From assembly GCF_000757385.1 (NCBI RefSeq), contig NZ_JRHH01000004.1:62001-126000 (forward strand): a DNA stretch of 64,000 nt, written 5' to 3'. This document shows positions 52,927-63,061 of this stretch, piece by piece; the first letter of the stretch is position 1; every line of letters begins with the position of its first letter. The stretch comes from Flavobacterium aquatile LMG 4008 = ATCC 11947. GTDB lineage: Bacteria; Bacteroidota; Bacteroidia; Flavobacteriales; Flavobacteriaceae. The notes beneath the pieces were generated by a model. The model was not told where the DNA came from, made no database searches, and saw only the letters and a list, made by a program, of their open reading frames with translations. The translations under genes were made by a program, and so were the position numbers.

Positions 52927-55900
52927 ATGAAAAAAAATTATTTAATTGCATTTTTGATCTTAGCCATCAATTTTGTAAGTGCTCAAATCGAGCCAACAAG
53001 TTATCGTGGTGCATTTGCACCTGCGCCAACGCAAATGTGGACGGAACAATGGACCAATTTTGATCCGAAAAATGAGCCGTACCCAGATGCTGCAACTGTT
53101 GTAAATGTTACTGCTGACATTACAGCAAACACTACATGGACTACAGGTAAAACCTACAAATTGAATGGTTTAATCTATGTAAGAAACAACGCAACTTTAA
53201 CTATACAGCCTGGTGTTGTTGTTAAAGGAATTACATCAAGCACAGGTACAGCTTTAATTGTTACTAGAGGTTCTAAATTGAACGCTATTGGTACAGCTGC
53301 CCTTCCTATTGTTTTTACTTCAGGAAAAACTGTAGCCGAAGGAAGACAACCAGGTGACTGGGGTGGAATTATCCTTTTAGGAAAAGCTGGTTTTAACATT
53401 AACGGTGGTGTTAACAATATTGAAGGGATTACTTCAAATGTGAACACAGAGTATGGTGGAGGTGCATCACCAATTAACAATGATAATTCAGGTACATTAA
53501 AGTATGTGAGAATTGAATTTGGTGGATATGTTTTCTCACCAAATAATGAGATTAACGGTTTAACAATGGGTGCTGTTGGTAATGGTACTACGATTGATTA
53601 TGTGCAAGTGTCTTACACTAATGATGATGCTTTTGAGTGGTTTGGTGGTTCAGTTAATTGCAAGCACTTAGTTTCATTTAGAAATTTAGATGATGATTTT
53701 GATGCTGACAATGGATACAAAGGTTTAGTTCAGTACGGTTTTGCTGTTAGAGATCCACAAATTGCTGATAATCCATCGGTTTCTACTTCAGAAGGTTTTG
53801 AAGTTGACAACAATCCTGCTGGAACAACAGTTGTTGCTCCTCTTGATAATACTTCTGCTATATTTACCAACATGACTCTTGTAGGTCCTGCAGTTCGTGC
53901 TACTATAGCGCCCTCTTTAACTTTAGCATCTGGAAACGCTAGAGCGGCTAGATTAAGAAGAGCTTGTCAATTGAAAGTTTACAACTCAATTTTTATGGAC
54001 TTCAAGAACAGTTTCTTGTTCGTAGATGGTTCAGCAGCTGTTACAAATGCAAACAGTGGAGCATTGAAATTTGAAAATAACATTATTGCTGGAATTAGTG
54101 CAGCAGATAAAGCGTTGTTTCCAAGTGGAGTTAATCCAACATCTTTAAACAGTTGGTTTACAAGTAGCGCTAACACTTTACTTGATTCAAGTACAGATTT
54201 ATTAGTTGCTCCTTATGGTGCAACAAGTTCAACATATACCGGTTTAGATTACAGACCAGGTACTTTAGCTTCAACTGGTGCAGACTTTACTGATAGTACA
54301 ATTGCTCCATTTGTTACAGCTGCGGTAAATGGTGATACTCCAGTAGTAAGTAATGTTACGTATTGTAAAGGCGATGTTGCTTCTCCATTAACAGCTACTT
54401 TAACGACAGGAAACGTTTCTTTGAAATGGTATACTCTTGCAACTGGTGGTATAGCTTCAACTACGGCTCCAACACCAGCAACAACTATTGTAGGAACTAA
54501 AAACTATTATGTTTCTCAAGTTAATGGTTCAAATGTTGAAAGTGCAAGAGTACTTTTAGCGGTAACTGTAAATGCTTTACCAACAGAAGTTATTAGTGCT
54601 ATCACAGGTGTAGGTCCAGTTGGTTCGACTTCTGCTACGGCAATTGGTAATTATGTTGGTACTACTTCTGAATTTGTATATTCAGTTACAGCTTTCACAG
54701 ATGCAACTTTAACTTATTTATGGACAGTGCCTTTAGGGGTAAACATTGTTTCAGGACAAGGTACAAATTCGCTTACAGTAAATTTCAATAACGTTGCATT
54801 TGGCGCTGGTCCTGTTGGTTCAATCCAAATTCAAGCTGTAAACTCTAACGGATGTAAAACACTTGCTAAATCTTTAGCTTTAACAAAAGTTTTACCTGCT
54901 GCTCCGGTTGCAATTAACATGTACAACAATAACGAAGGTTATGCTACACCATTAACAGCTATAACTACTTATGCTAAATATATGGGTTCTACAACACCAT
55001 TAACGCTAACTGCAACTCCAGTTATTGGAGCAAGAAGTTATGAGTGGGAATTGCCTGCAGGTGTAAATGTTAGTATTCCTTCTGGAGTTACTCCAGTAAC
55101 TACAACTTTAAACTACACTGCGCAACCATTTTTTAGTCCTGTTTCGGGTACTCCAGTATTAGGAACAAGATTTTGGACAATTACATACAATGCTTACACT
55201 TATGATGTAAATGGTGTTTCAACAACTACAACAGTTTCTACTGCGGCTTTAAGATACCAAGGTGGTGGATTGTATCCTTCTACCTCTGCACCTTACGTAC
55301 AATATGGAACAGTTGTTTCTAGTAACAAAAATTCAATTTTAGTAAATTTTGCTGGCGTAACAAACGCCACTACAACTGCTTTATATTTTGGAGTTAGATC
55401 TTTCAACGGAGTTGGATATTCTGTAACACCTAACACTACAAATGTAGATGTTGTTGCGAATGCTAATATTCCAGGTTTGTTTAACACAACTTACACAGAA
55501 ACTCAAACACTTATTTCTCCACCAAGTACTCAAGGAACTACAACTTACACGGTTAGTGGAACTTCTCCAAAGACGTCAAAATTGAAAAAGTTAACCGCTG
55601 CAATTCCCGCTGCTCCTACAACTTTAAAATTAACTAATGATGCTTTAAGCACAACATTAGGTGTAACTGTTGTAACAACTTACATTGGAACTACAACTCC
55701 ATTAACTTTGACAGCTTCTCCATCTCCTACAGCATCTTCTTATTCTTGGGAGTTACCAGCTGGCGTTAATCAAATTTCTGGTGGAAATTCAAATGTTATC
55801 ACTATTAATTTTGCTGATGTAGCTTCTGGAATAACTTCTTTATATTTAGGTGTTAAAGCGGTTAATGGAATAGGTTCTTCAGTTACTTCAACAAACGGTA

Positions 55901-57546
55901 CATTAGTTCCTGCAACTTCATCTACTGCTAAATTATTGAAAGTAACCGCTGGTCTTCCTGCAGCTCCAACAACTTTAGTTTTAACAAATCCGGCTGTTAG
56001 CACAACTGCTATAACAAATGCAGCTGTATATTTAGGAACTTCAACTCCTTTAACATTAACTGCTGCTGTTTCAACACTTGCAACTTCTTATTCTTGGGAG
56101 TTACCATCTGGAGTTACACAATTGTCTGGTGGAAATACAAATATTATTACTGTTGATTTAGCTGGAGTTGCTCCTGGAACAACAACATTATATTTTGGTG
56201 TTAAAGCGGTAAATGCTGTTGGTTCATCAATTACTCTTAATAGTGCATTAGTTCCTGCAACTTCATCTACTGCTAAATTGTTAAAAATTACAAATACTGC
56301 ACCAGCAGCTCCTGTAACTTTAACATTAACTAATCCTGCTGTAAGTGCTACATCTTTAACAAACGCAGGTTTATATCTTGGTACAACTACTCCTTTAACA
56401 TTGACTGCTGCAAGTTCTGCATTAGCTACTTCTTATTCATGGGAATTACCTGCTGGTGTAACTCAATTGACAGGTGGTTCTTCAAATGTAATTACTGTAG
56501 ATTTAGCTGGAGTTACTCCTGGAACAGCTACAATGTATTTTGGAGTTAAAGCGGTTAATGGCTTTGGTTCATCAGTAACATCTAATGTTGCTGCAACTCC
56601 TGCAACATCTTCTACTGCTAAATTGTTAAAAATAACAAATACTGCACCTGCTGCTATTATTACAGTTTCTGGAACTATCACAGCTATTAGTTGTGGTACT
56701 ACGTATAACTACACAATGACACCAACTATTTTAGCTACTTCTTATGTAATAACTGCCCCAACTGGTTCAGTTGTTACTTCTGCAAGTAATCCGTTAAATA
56801 CTTCAAATGTATTGGCTACTAGTGATTTATCATTCTCAATTGTGTATCCAAGTAATTTAGCATCTATTACTCCTAAGACTGTAGTTATATCTTCAGTGAA
56901 CGGATTTGGTGCAAGTGCTTTAAACAAAACGCTTACAGTTACTCCAGCTACAATCGCAGCTTTAGGACTTGCAAGTACTGGTGGAACTACTTTCACAAGA
57001 TGTGCTACTAAAACTATTTCTTTCCCTGCAGTAGCAACTGCTACAAATTATACTTGGACGGTTGCTGATGGTGCAGTTATTGTATCTGGTCAAGGTACTA
57101 ATAGCATAGTTGTAGATTTCGCTCTTGTTCCTTTAGCTTCTGCATCAAACATTATTACTGTATTTGCAAGTAACAATTGTGGTGTAAATACACTTACTAA
57201 AACAGTTACTTTAACTAGTGCTGCTTGTGCAGTTGCTAAGAATGAAGAAGTAAGAATTGAAACATTTGAAGAAGTTGAAGTTGCTTACAGTAATACTTCA
57301 TTATATCCTAATCCTGCTACTTCTGAATTTAATATTGATATAGAAGCTTCTAAAGCTGGTGCTGTTGAAATGTCTATTTACACTATGAATGGTGTAATGA
57401 TTATGAATACTAAAACTATCAAATTAGAAGAAGGTAGAAATACTATCAACGAAAACATCGCTAATTTAAGCAATGGTATTTATATTGTGAGAGTAGTAGA
57501 TGCTTCAAATAAAGAAGTAATGGTTAAGAAATTAATCAAAAATTAG
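52927..57546 (+). CDS. Large T9SS-exported repeat surface protein
   Basis: A 1539-residue surface protein. Signal peptide MKKNYLIAFLILAINFVSAQ; N-terminal 450 residues with a right-handed beta-helix-like pattern (YVRNNATLTIQPGVVVKGI, DWGGIILLGKAGFNI, LKYVRIEFGGYVFSP); an Ig-like segment (VTYCKGDVASPLTATLTTG); then tandem 105-125-residue units with the signature SYSWELPAGV, LYLGVKAVNGIGSSV and PATSSTAKLLKV (four close copies and two longer ones); and a C-terminal T9SS type A sorting domain (LYPNPATSEFNIDIEAS ... GIYIVRVVDASNKEVMVKKLIKN). Likely a matrix or adhesion protein. The DNA copies are similar enough for slippage. Confidence 0.93.
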   Translation: MKKNYLIAFLILAINFVSAQIEPTSYRGAFAPAPTQMWTEQWTNFDPKNEPYPDAATVVNVTADITANTTWTTGKTYKLNGLIYVRNNATLTIQPGVVVKGITSSTGTALIVTRGSKLNAIGTAALPIVFTSGKTVAEGRQPGDWGGIILLGKAGFNINGGVNNIEGITSNVNTEYGGGASPINNDNSGTLKYVRIEFGGYVFSPNNEINGLTMGAVGNGTTIDYVQVSYTNDDAFEWFGGSVNCKHLVSFRNLDDDFDADNGYKGLVQYGFAVRDPQIADNPSVSTSEGFEVDNNPAGTTVVAPLDNTSAIFTNMTLVGPAVRATIAPSLTLASGNARAARLRRACQLKVYNSIFMDFKNSFLFVDGSAAVTNANSGALKFENNIIAGISAADKALFPSGVNPTSLNSWFTSSANTLLDSSTDLLVAPYGATSSTYTGLDYRPGTLASTGADFTDSTIAPFVTAAVNGDTPVVSNVTYCKGDVASPLTATLTTGNVSLKWYTLATGGIASTTAPTPATTIVGTKNYYVSQVNGSNVESARVLLAVTVNALPTEVISAITGVGPVGSTSATAIGNYVGTTSEFVYSVTAFTDATLTYLWTVPLGVNIVSGQGTNSLTVNFNNVAFGAGPVGSIQIQAVNSNGCKTLAKSLALTKVLPAAPVAINMYNNNEGYATPLTAITTYAKYMGSTTPLTLTATPVIGARSYEWELPAGVNVSIPSGVTPVTTTLNYTAQPFFSPVSGTPVLGTRFWTITYNAYTYDVNGVSTTTTVSTAALRYQGGGLYPSTSAPYVQYGTVVSSNKNSILVNFAGVTNATTTALYFGVRSFNGVGYSVTPNTTNVDVVANANIPGLFNTTYTETQTLISPPSTQGTTTYTVSGTSPKTSKLKKLTAAIPAAPTTLKLTNDALSTTLGVTVVTTYIGTTTPLTLTASPSPTASSYSWELPAGVNQISGGNSNVITINFADVASGITSLYLGVKAVNGIGSSVTSTNGTLVPATSSTAKLLKVTAGLPAAPTTLVLTNPAVSTTAITNAAVYLGTSTPLTLTAAVSTLATSYSWELPSGVTQLSGGNTNIITVDLAGVAPGTTTLYFGVKAVNAVGSSITLNSALVPATSSTAKLLKITNTAPAAPVTLTLTNPAVSATSLTNAGLYLGTTTPLTLTAASSALATSYSWELPAGVTQLTGGSSNVITVDLAGVTPGTATMYFGVKAVNGFGSSVTSNVAATPATSSTAKLLKITNTAPAAIITVSGTITAISCGTTYNYTMTPTILATSYVITAPTGSVVTSASNPLNTSNVLATSDLSFSIVYPSNLASITPKTVVISSVNGFGASALNKTLTVTPATIAALGLASTGGTTFTRCATKTISFPAVATATNYTWTVADGAVIVSGQGTNSIVVDFALVPLASASNIITVFASNNCGVNTLTKTVTLTSAACAVAKNEEVRIETFEEVEVAYSNTSLYPNPATSEFNIDIEASKAGAVEMSIYTMNGVMIMNTKTIKLEEGRNTINENIANLSNGIYIVRVVDASNKEVMVKKLIKN

Positions 57547-57571
57547 TTTTGTAGATTATTTTAGTTAATTG

Positions 57572-57599
57572 AAGGCCGCCATTATGGCGGCCTTTTTTA
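57572..57599 (+). terminator. Strong GC-rich terminator
   Basis: AAGGCCGCC and GGCGGCCTT form a perfect 9-bp stem with a five-base loop followed by TTTTT. It ends the large surface-protein transcript. Confidence 0.93.
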
Positions 57600-57821
57600 T
57601 TTTATGTTATTCGAGTTTTGGTTTTTAGTTTTTTGTTTCCAAACTAATATCTTTTAATACAAATAACATCGCTCGTTTTTTACCATTTCAAGATTTGTTA
57701 TTGTAAAGCTGTAAATGGCAAAAAAGTAGAGTATTTACAAAACCATAAAATAACTTAAAAATAACACTACAGCAATACTATTGAGAATTCGATTCATAAT
57801 TTTATGCTTTTTAAATCTATT

Positions 57822-60584
57822 ATGAAAAAGTGTAGCCTTTTCTTATTTTTTGTTGTATTTGTGTCCGTAATGAATGGGCAAACAATAACTTTTACCGATC
57901 CAGTTTTTAAAAATAAGTTATTAGAGTCAAGTACAACTAATTTTATAGCAAGAAATTTAAATGGTGATTACTTTTCAATTGATAGTAATTCAAATGGAGA
58001 AGTAGAAATAGCTGAGGCGTTGCAAGTTGGGTTTTTACAAATTGAAAATTCTTCTATTAACTCTCTAAATGAGATTAATAATTTTTCTAATTTAATTACT
58101 TTAAATTGTGAAAATAATCTACTTACTTCATTAAATATTTCGAGTTTATCATTTCTTACCATTTTAAACTGCAGCAACAACCAATTGATAAATTTGAATG
58201 TTAGTAGTTTAACCGAACTTCAAAATTTAAATTGTCAATTTAATCAACTAACAACATTAAATGTTGGTGGAATAACAAATCTTTCAAACTTGAACTGTAG
58301 TTATAATCAGATTAGTTTACTAAATTTAACTGATTTATTGAATCTTGAAGTATTTGTTTGCAATGATAATGTACTCACAACTTTTGATTTTTCAGATTTG
58401 ATAAGCGTCAAGTCTTTGGATTGTAGTAATAATTTGATAACAACTATTAATACTAGTAGTTTAATTAGTTTAGAAACATTATTCTGTAATTCCAATTTAC
58501 TATCTGCGTTAACAATTAATAGCTTACTAAATTTAAATACTTTGAATTGTAGCAATAATCAAATCAATGCATTGAATTTAATTAATTTACCTAATTTAAT
58601 CGACTTAAATTGCAATTTTAACCAATTGACATCCATGAATTTAAATGGTTTGATTAGCTTAAGTTTTATTACTTGCACCAATAACCAATTAAATTATTTA
58701 AATCTTACTGGAGTAACTCAACTAGAAGATTTAAATTGTTCTAATAATATAATTTTAGCATTAGATTTATCAGGACTAATTAATCTAAATAGTTTAAATT
58801 GTAGTAATAATCAACTTACTAATTTGGACATAAGTAATTTAACAAACTTGAAATATTTGTATTGTAATGCTAATGCGATAGTTTTGTTAAACGTTGATGG
58901 ACTTCAAGAATTATTAGTAATCAGCTGTACAAACAATCAAATTGCAGCATTAAATTTAAATACAACTACCAAATTACAATCGTTGTATTGTTCGAATAAT
59001 TTTATCTCAACTTTAAACTTAAGTAATCAAACTAGTTTTCAAAATTTATTTTGCGGCACCAATTCATTGACAAGTTTGTTTATTAAAAATGGTGCTTTTG
59101 AAAGTAATTTACAATTTTCAGGAAATCCTAATCTTCAATATATTTGCGCCGATAATTCTGAAATTGAATTTGTTCAAGAGGAGATTAATAATAATAGTTA
59201 CACCAATTGTCATGTAAATAGTTACTGCTCGTTTGTACCAGGCGGTATTACTCATAACATTCAAGGAACGGTTAAATTAGATAGCAATACCAACGGATGT
59301 GATACTTTGGATGGTGCATATCCTAACTTGCAACTTTCTTTTTCAGACGATACGATTTCTGAAAGTAGCATTTTAAGTGCTTCTGGGAATTTCTCAAAAG
59401 TACTCAGTAGTGGGTCGTATACTATTACACCAATTCTAGAAAACACGAACTTTTTTTCAGTTTCCCCAACATCGTTCATAGTAGATTTACCACAATTGAT
59501 TAGTCCTGTGGTACAAAATTTTTGTGTTTCACCAATGGGAAATCATTCGGATACTGAAATTATCATTGTTCCATTAAATAATGCTATGCCAGGTCTTGAA
59601 GCAAAATATAAAATTATTTATAAAAATAAAGGAACTATTACCCAATCGGGAACTATAAATTTTAACTTTAATGATAATGCATTAGATTTCCTTGTAGCTA
59701 TTCCAACAATTACATCTCAAAGCAGCAATAACTTAAATTGGGCTTTTACAAATCTGAGTCCTCTTGAAAGTAGAATCATTTATATAAACTTTAGTGTAAG
59801 TGCAAGCTCGGTAAGTTATGTACAGGTGCTTCCATTCACAGCTACAGTAATCACTTCTATAGCTGATGAAACTCCTTTAGACAATGTAATTAATTTCAAT
59901 CAAGAAGTGGTTAATACCACTTTAACTTTAGAAAAAGGTTGTATTGAAGGCGCAACGGTATCCACTTCATACATTGGAGAATATGTTCATTATTATATTC
60001 GTTTTAAAAATGATGGTACAGCAATAGCACAAAATGTAGTAGTTAAGGATATAATTGACACGACTAAATATAATTTTTCAACCTTATTTCCTATCGATGG
60101 AAGCCATGTTTTTGAAACAAGATTAACTAATTCAAATACTGTTGAGTTTATTTTTGAGAATATAAATTTAGATTTTGGTGCTACGAATAATGATGGTTAT
60201 GTAATGTTTAAAATTAAAACCTTGCCTACTTTATCAATAGGAGATACTTTTTCTAATGCAGCCACTGTTTATTTTGATTACAAAGCGCCATTGTCGACAA
60301 ATATGGAGTCGACAACTATTACAGCTTTATCAAATCAAACTTTTGATTTTTCTAAAAACTACATAGTCTCTCCAAATCCTGTAGCTGAAACGTTAAATGT
60401 ATATTCTAATATTTCGTACACAGTTAATTCGTTAAGTATATACAATTCACTTGGGCAGTTAATACAAATTATTTCAAATCCAAGTAGCTTATCAGTTGAT
60501 GTGTCAAGATTAAAATCAGGAGTTTATTTTATAAATTTAAATAGTGAAAAGGGAACAACAAGTATCAAATTTATTAAAAAGTAA
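57822..60584 (+). CDS. Leucine-rich-repeat T9SS surface protein
   Basis: A 920-residue exported protein. Signal peptide MKKCSLFLFFVVFVSVMNGQ (start ATG 57822 chosen over 57804 for this reason); an N-terminal segment with DSNSNGEVEIAEAL; about 18 leucine-rich repeats of 21 residues with the pattern LNCSNNQLTNLDLSGLTNL (residues 70-440); an SdrD-like or CNA-B-like fold region near 470-560; DUF11-like domains (ENTTVVNT and KGCIEGATVSTSYIGEYVHYYIRFKNDGTAIAQNV) to 840; and a T9SS type A sorting domain (VSPNPVAETLNVY ... SGVYFINLNSEKGTTSIKFIKK). A surface-binding role is inferred from LRR relatives. Confidence 0.92.
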   Translation: MKKCSLFLFFVVFVSVMNGQTITFTDPVFKNKLLESSTTNFIARNLNGDYFSIDSNSNGEVEIAEALQVGFLQIENSSINSLNEINNFSNLITLNCENNLLTSLNISSLSFLTILNCSNNQLINLNVSSLTELQNLNCQFNQLTTLNVGGITNLSNLNCSYNQISLLNLTDLLNLEVFVCNDNVLTTFDFSDLISVKSLDCSNNLITTINTSSLISLETLFCNSNLLSALTINSLLNLNTLNCSNNQINALNLINLPNLIDLNCNFNQLTSMNLNGLISLSFITCTNNQLNYLNLTGVTQLEDLNCSNNIILALDLSGLINLNSLNCSNNQLTNLDISNLTNLKYLYCNANAIVLLNVDGLQELLVISCTNNQIAALNLNTTTKLQSLYCSNNFISTLNLSNQTSFQNLFCGTNSLTSLFIKNGAFESNLQFSGNPNLQYICADNSEIEFVQEEINNNSYTNCHVNSYCSFVPGGITHNIQGTVKLDSNTNGCDTLDGAYPNLQLSFSDDTISESSILSASGNFSKVLSSGSYTITPILENTNFFSVSPTSFIVDLPQLISPVVQNFCVSPMGNHSDTEIIIVPLNNAMPGLEAKYKIIYKNKGTITQSGTINFNFNDNALDFLVAIPTITSQSSNNLNWAFTNLSPLESRIIYINFSVSASSVSYVQVLPFTATVITSIADETPLDNVINFNQEVVNTTLTLEKGCIEGATVSTSYIGEYVHYYIRFKNDGTAIAQNVVVKDIIDTTKYNFSTLFPIDGSHVFETRLTNSNTVEFIFENINLDFGATNNDGYVMFKIKTLPTLSIGDTFSNAATVYFDYKAPLSTNMESTTITALSNQTFDFSKNYIVSPNPVAETLNVYSNISYTVNSLSIYNSLGQLIQIISNPSSLSVDVSRLKSGVYFINLNSEKGTTSIKFIKK

Positions 60585-60622
60585 TTTGTTATTGAATTTG
60601 TAACGATGTAAAGTCCAAAATA

Positions 60623-61714
60623 ATGAAATTAAATTATATCGATTCAATTCGAGGTGTAGCAATTCTAATGGTTATTTTGGGACATATTGGACAAGAAGTT
60701 AGAGGATTAAGTTTAATTCCACATTTACTAACGTCTTATGGTCAAATGGGAGTTCAGTTGTTTTTTGTCGCCTCTGCATATACACTTTGTTTGTCTGCAT
60801 CTAATCGAATAACGGAGTCTCATCAAATTAAAAAATATGCTATTCGTCGTTTTTTTAGAATTGCTCCTTTATATTATATTGGTTTGATAGTGTACTTTTT
60901 ATTTGACTTATCTTTGTTATGGAATAAAAATGGAACATTTAGTCTACCCGAAAAGTATACCTTAATAAATGTTCTATCAAATCTTTTCTTTTTTCATGGT
61001 TTTTACCCACCAGCTAATAACAATATTGTTCCAGGTGGTTGGTCTATAGGAACTGAGATGGCTTTTTATGTAGTGTTTCCCTTATTGTTTTATTATTTTA
61101 AAAAATGGACCAGTGGAAGTTTTGGAAAAGCACTTTTAATACTGCTTGTGGTTTTTATAATTTCACAATTAATTTTTGTATTAGTCTATAATTTTATGGG
61201 ATTACTTGTTAAAAATAATAATTTTTTATATTATAACCTTGTCAATCAAATTTCTGTATTTTGTGTTGGAATTGTATTTTTTTTATTTGAAAAAAATACG
61301 CTCTTTACAAAGGATTGGAAATTTGATTTAATAGTTTTTGTAGCACTAACCTCAATATCGTTAGTATTATGGAATTGTAATTGGCTAAATATTTTTTCTG
61401 TAATTCCTGTTTTATCTGCTATTTCATTTGTTTTTTTAATAAATATTTTTAATAAAAATAACAAACTAAATTTAAACTTTCTGTTAAGAATAGGCGCTGT
61501 TTCTTATTCTATGTATATTATACATTTTATTTTTTTATTTTTTTCAGCTTTAGTTTCTTTAAAATTTTCTCAATTCATAAACAAAAACATTATACTTGTT
61601 GTTATGTATTTACTAACAGTAATGGTAACTTTTGTCTTTGCTTCAATTTCTGAAAGGTATATTGAAAAACCATTTATTAATATTGCAAAGAAGATAATTC
61701 ATAAAATTCATTAA
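60623..61714 (+). CDS. Acyltransferase family 3 (OafA-like)
   Basis: A 363-residue integral membrane acyltransferase with about ten helices; it O-acetylates sugars of surface polysaccharides. Seen: conserved DSIRGVAILMVILGH (the catalytic-type Arg and His), FFRIAPLYYIGL and GGWSIGTEMAFYVVFPLLF. Full family length, no extracellular SGNH domain. It opens the polysaccharide locus continued by the glycosyltransferase and flippase. Confidence 0.93.
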   Translation: MKLNYIDSIRGVAILMVILGHIGQEVRGLSLIPHLLTSYGQMGVQLFFVASAYTLCLSASNRITESHQIKKYAIRRFFRIAPLYYIGLIVYFLFDLSLLWNKNGTFSLPEKYTLINVLSNLFFFHGFYPPANNNIVPGGWSIGTEMAFYVVFPLLFYYFKKWTSGSFGKALLILLVVFIISQLIFVLVYNFMGLLVKNNNFLYYNLVNQISVFCVGIVFFLFEKNTLFTKDWKFDLIVFVALTSISLVLWNCNWLNIFSVIPVLSAISFVFLINIFNKNNKLNLNFLLRIGAVSYSMYIIHFIFLFFSALVSLKFSQFINKNIILVVMYLLTVMVTFVFASISERYIEKPFINIAKKIIHKIH

Positions 61715-61815
61715 ATATGCAACAATAACTATTGATCTTTAGTTTAAGATTTTAAATATTAACATAATTTCAAAACGCATTTTAAGCATACGTTTTGTTA
61801 TCAACTAAAAGATAA

Positions 61816-63060
61816 ATGAGCAAAAAAATAGTAGTTTTGGGTTTGGGTCAAAATAATTTCCTCTCCTTTTTATATTCATCATTAAAGAAATATGATTCCA
61901 CTTTTGGTATCAGTGTGCCATTTTATAATGAGGTTACCTCTGACTCATCTCATGAAACTTGGATGTATGATAATGAGAGTATTATTTTCAAAACCACATT
62001 ACTATCTTCTTTACATTCTTTAATCTTCTGTTTGTTTTCTAACCATTTTTATAAAACCTTCTTTTTTATACTTTTTGTAGAAAAAAAAGTGGGTAAATCA
62101 TTGCATTTTTGTTACCAACAACTGCTTGCCAAAAGTTTTTTTATTAGAAATAATAATTTTCAAGAATTCGATACGTTTCATTTTCATTTTATGCAGTACA
62201 GTTATTTAAGAGAATTATTTTTAGTACCAAAGGGTAAAAAAATTGTTTGTACGTTTTGGGGGTCTGATTTATTACGAACAAACGATATATTAAATTTCTA
62301 TTTTGTTAAAAAAGCATTAAACAGAGCTACCATTATTACTTGTCAATCTGAAGAATTAAAAGAAATAATACTTTCAAAATTTGGCAGAAATCTAACTGAT
62401 AAAATTCAAATAGTCTTATTTCCAGTTTATGAAAAAATTTACGATTTGATGGATTTGAATTATAATAATACAGAAGCAATTGATTTATTTAAATCAAGTT
62501 ACAACTATTCAAAGGATAAAATAAACATATTAATTGGTCATAGCGGAAGTCCATCTAATAATCATTTGAAAATATTAAATTCACTAGAGAATTTAATAAA
62601 TAAAGATAAAATTCATTTAATTATAAATCTTAACTATGCCATTACTGTAAATGAAAAAGAGGCTTATAAAAAAGAGCTAAGAGATGCCTTAAACAACACA
62701 GGATGTTCTTATGTAATTTTAGAGAAATTCTTTGTGAACGAAGAGTTAGCAATATCAAGATTGGCTTCTGATATTTTTATTCATGCACCTATTTCAGATG
62801 CATTAAGCGGTACAATGTTAGAATTATTATACGCGTCTAATATTGTAATAACAGGTTCTTGGTTACCTTATAAAACATACAGGAAAGCAAATTTAGATTA
62901 TTTTGAAATATACGATTTTTTTGAACTTTCAGGAAAGCTCAATTTAATAATTGAAAATTTTTCTATTGAAAAAGAAATGGTATCAAAAAATAAGGACTCA
63001 ATTAGAGATTATTTTATTAGTGATAGAAATATTAAGAAATGGTCTCAAATTTTAAGTTAA
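61816..63060 (+). CDS. Glycosyltransferase (GT-B-like)
   Basis: A 414-residue soluble glycosyltransferase. N-terminal part has VVLGLGQNNFLSFLYSSLKKY and FHFHFMQYSYLRE; middle VCTFWGSDLLR; C-terminal half GHSGSPSNNHLKILNSLENL and an acceptor/donor region DIFIHAPISDALSGTMLELLYAS similar in shape to the GT4 E-x7-E motif. It resembles transferases of the 4-alpha-L-fucosyl / capsule type but the sugar cannot be told. It ends one base before the flippase ATG, so the two are probably cotranscribed and act on the same lipid-linked repeat unit. Confidence 0.85.
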   Translation: MSKKIVVLGLGQNNFLSFLYSSLKKYDSTFGISVPFYNEVTSDSSHETWMYDNESIIFKTTLLSSLHSLIFCLFSNHFYKTFFFILFVEKKVGKSLHFCYQQLLAKSFFIRNNNFQEFDTFHFHFMQYSYLRELFLVPKGKKIVCTFWGSDLLRTNDILNFYFVKKALNRATIITCQSEELKEIILSKFGRNLTDKIQIVLFPVYEKIYDLMDLNYNNTEAIDLFKSSYNYSKDKINILIGHSGSPSNNHLKILNSLENLINKDKIHLIINLNYAITVNEKEAYKKELRDALNNTGCSYVILEKFFVNEELAISRLASDIFIHAPISDALSGTMLELLYASNIVITGSWLPYKTYRKANLDYFEIYDFFELSGKLNLIIENFSIEKEMVSKNKDSIRDYFISDRNIKKWSQILS

Positions 63061-63061
63061 A

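Noticed and set aside
53175..56996. Minus-strand ORFs opposite the 1539-residue protein
   Set aside because: Repetitive shadows of the tandem surface-protein units, with no start or upstream signals of their own.
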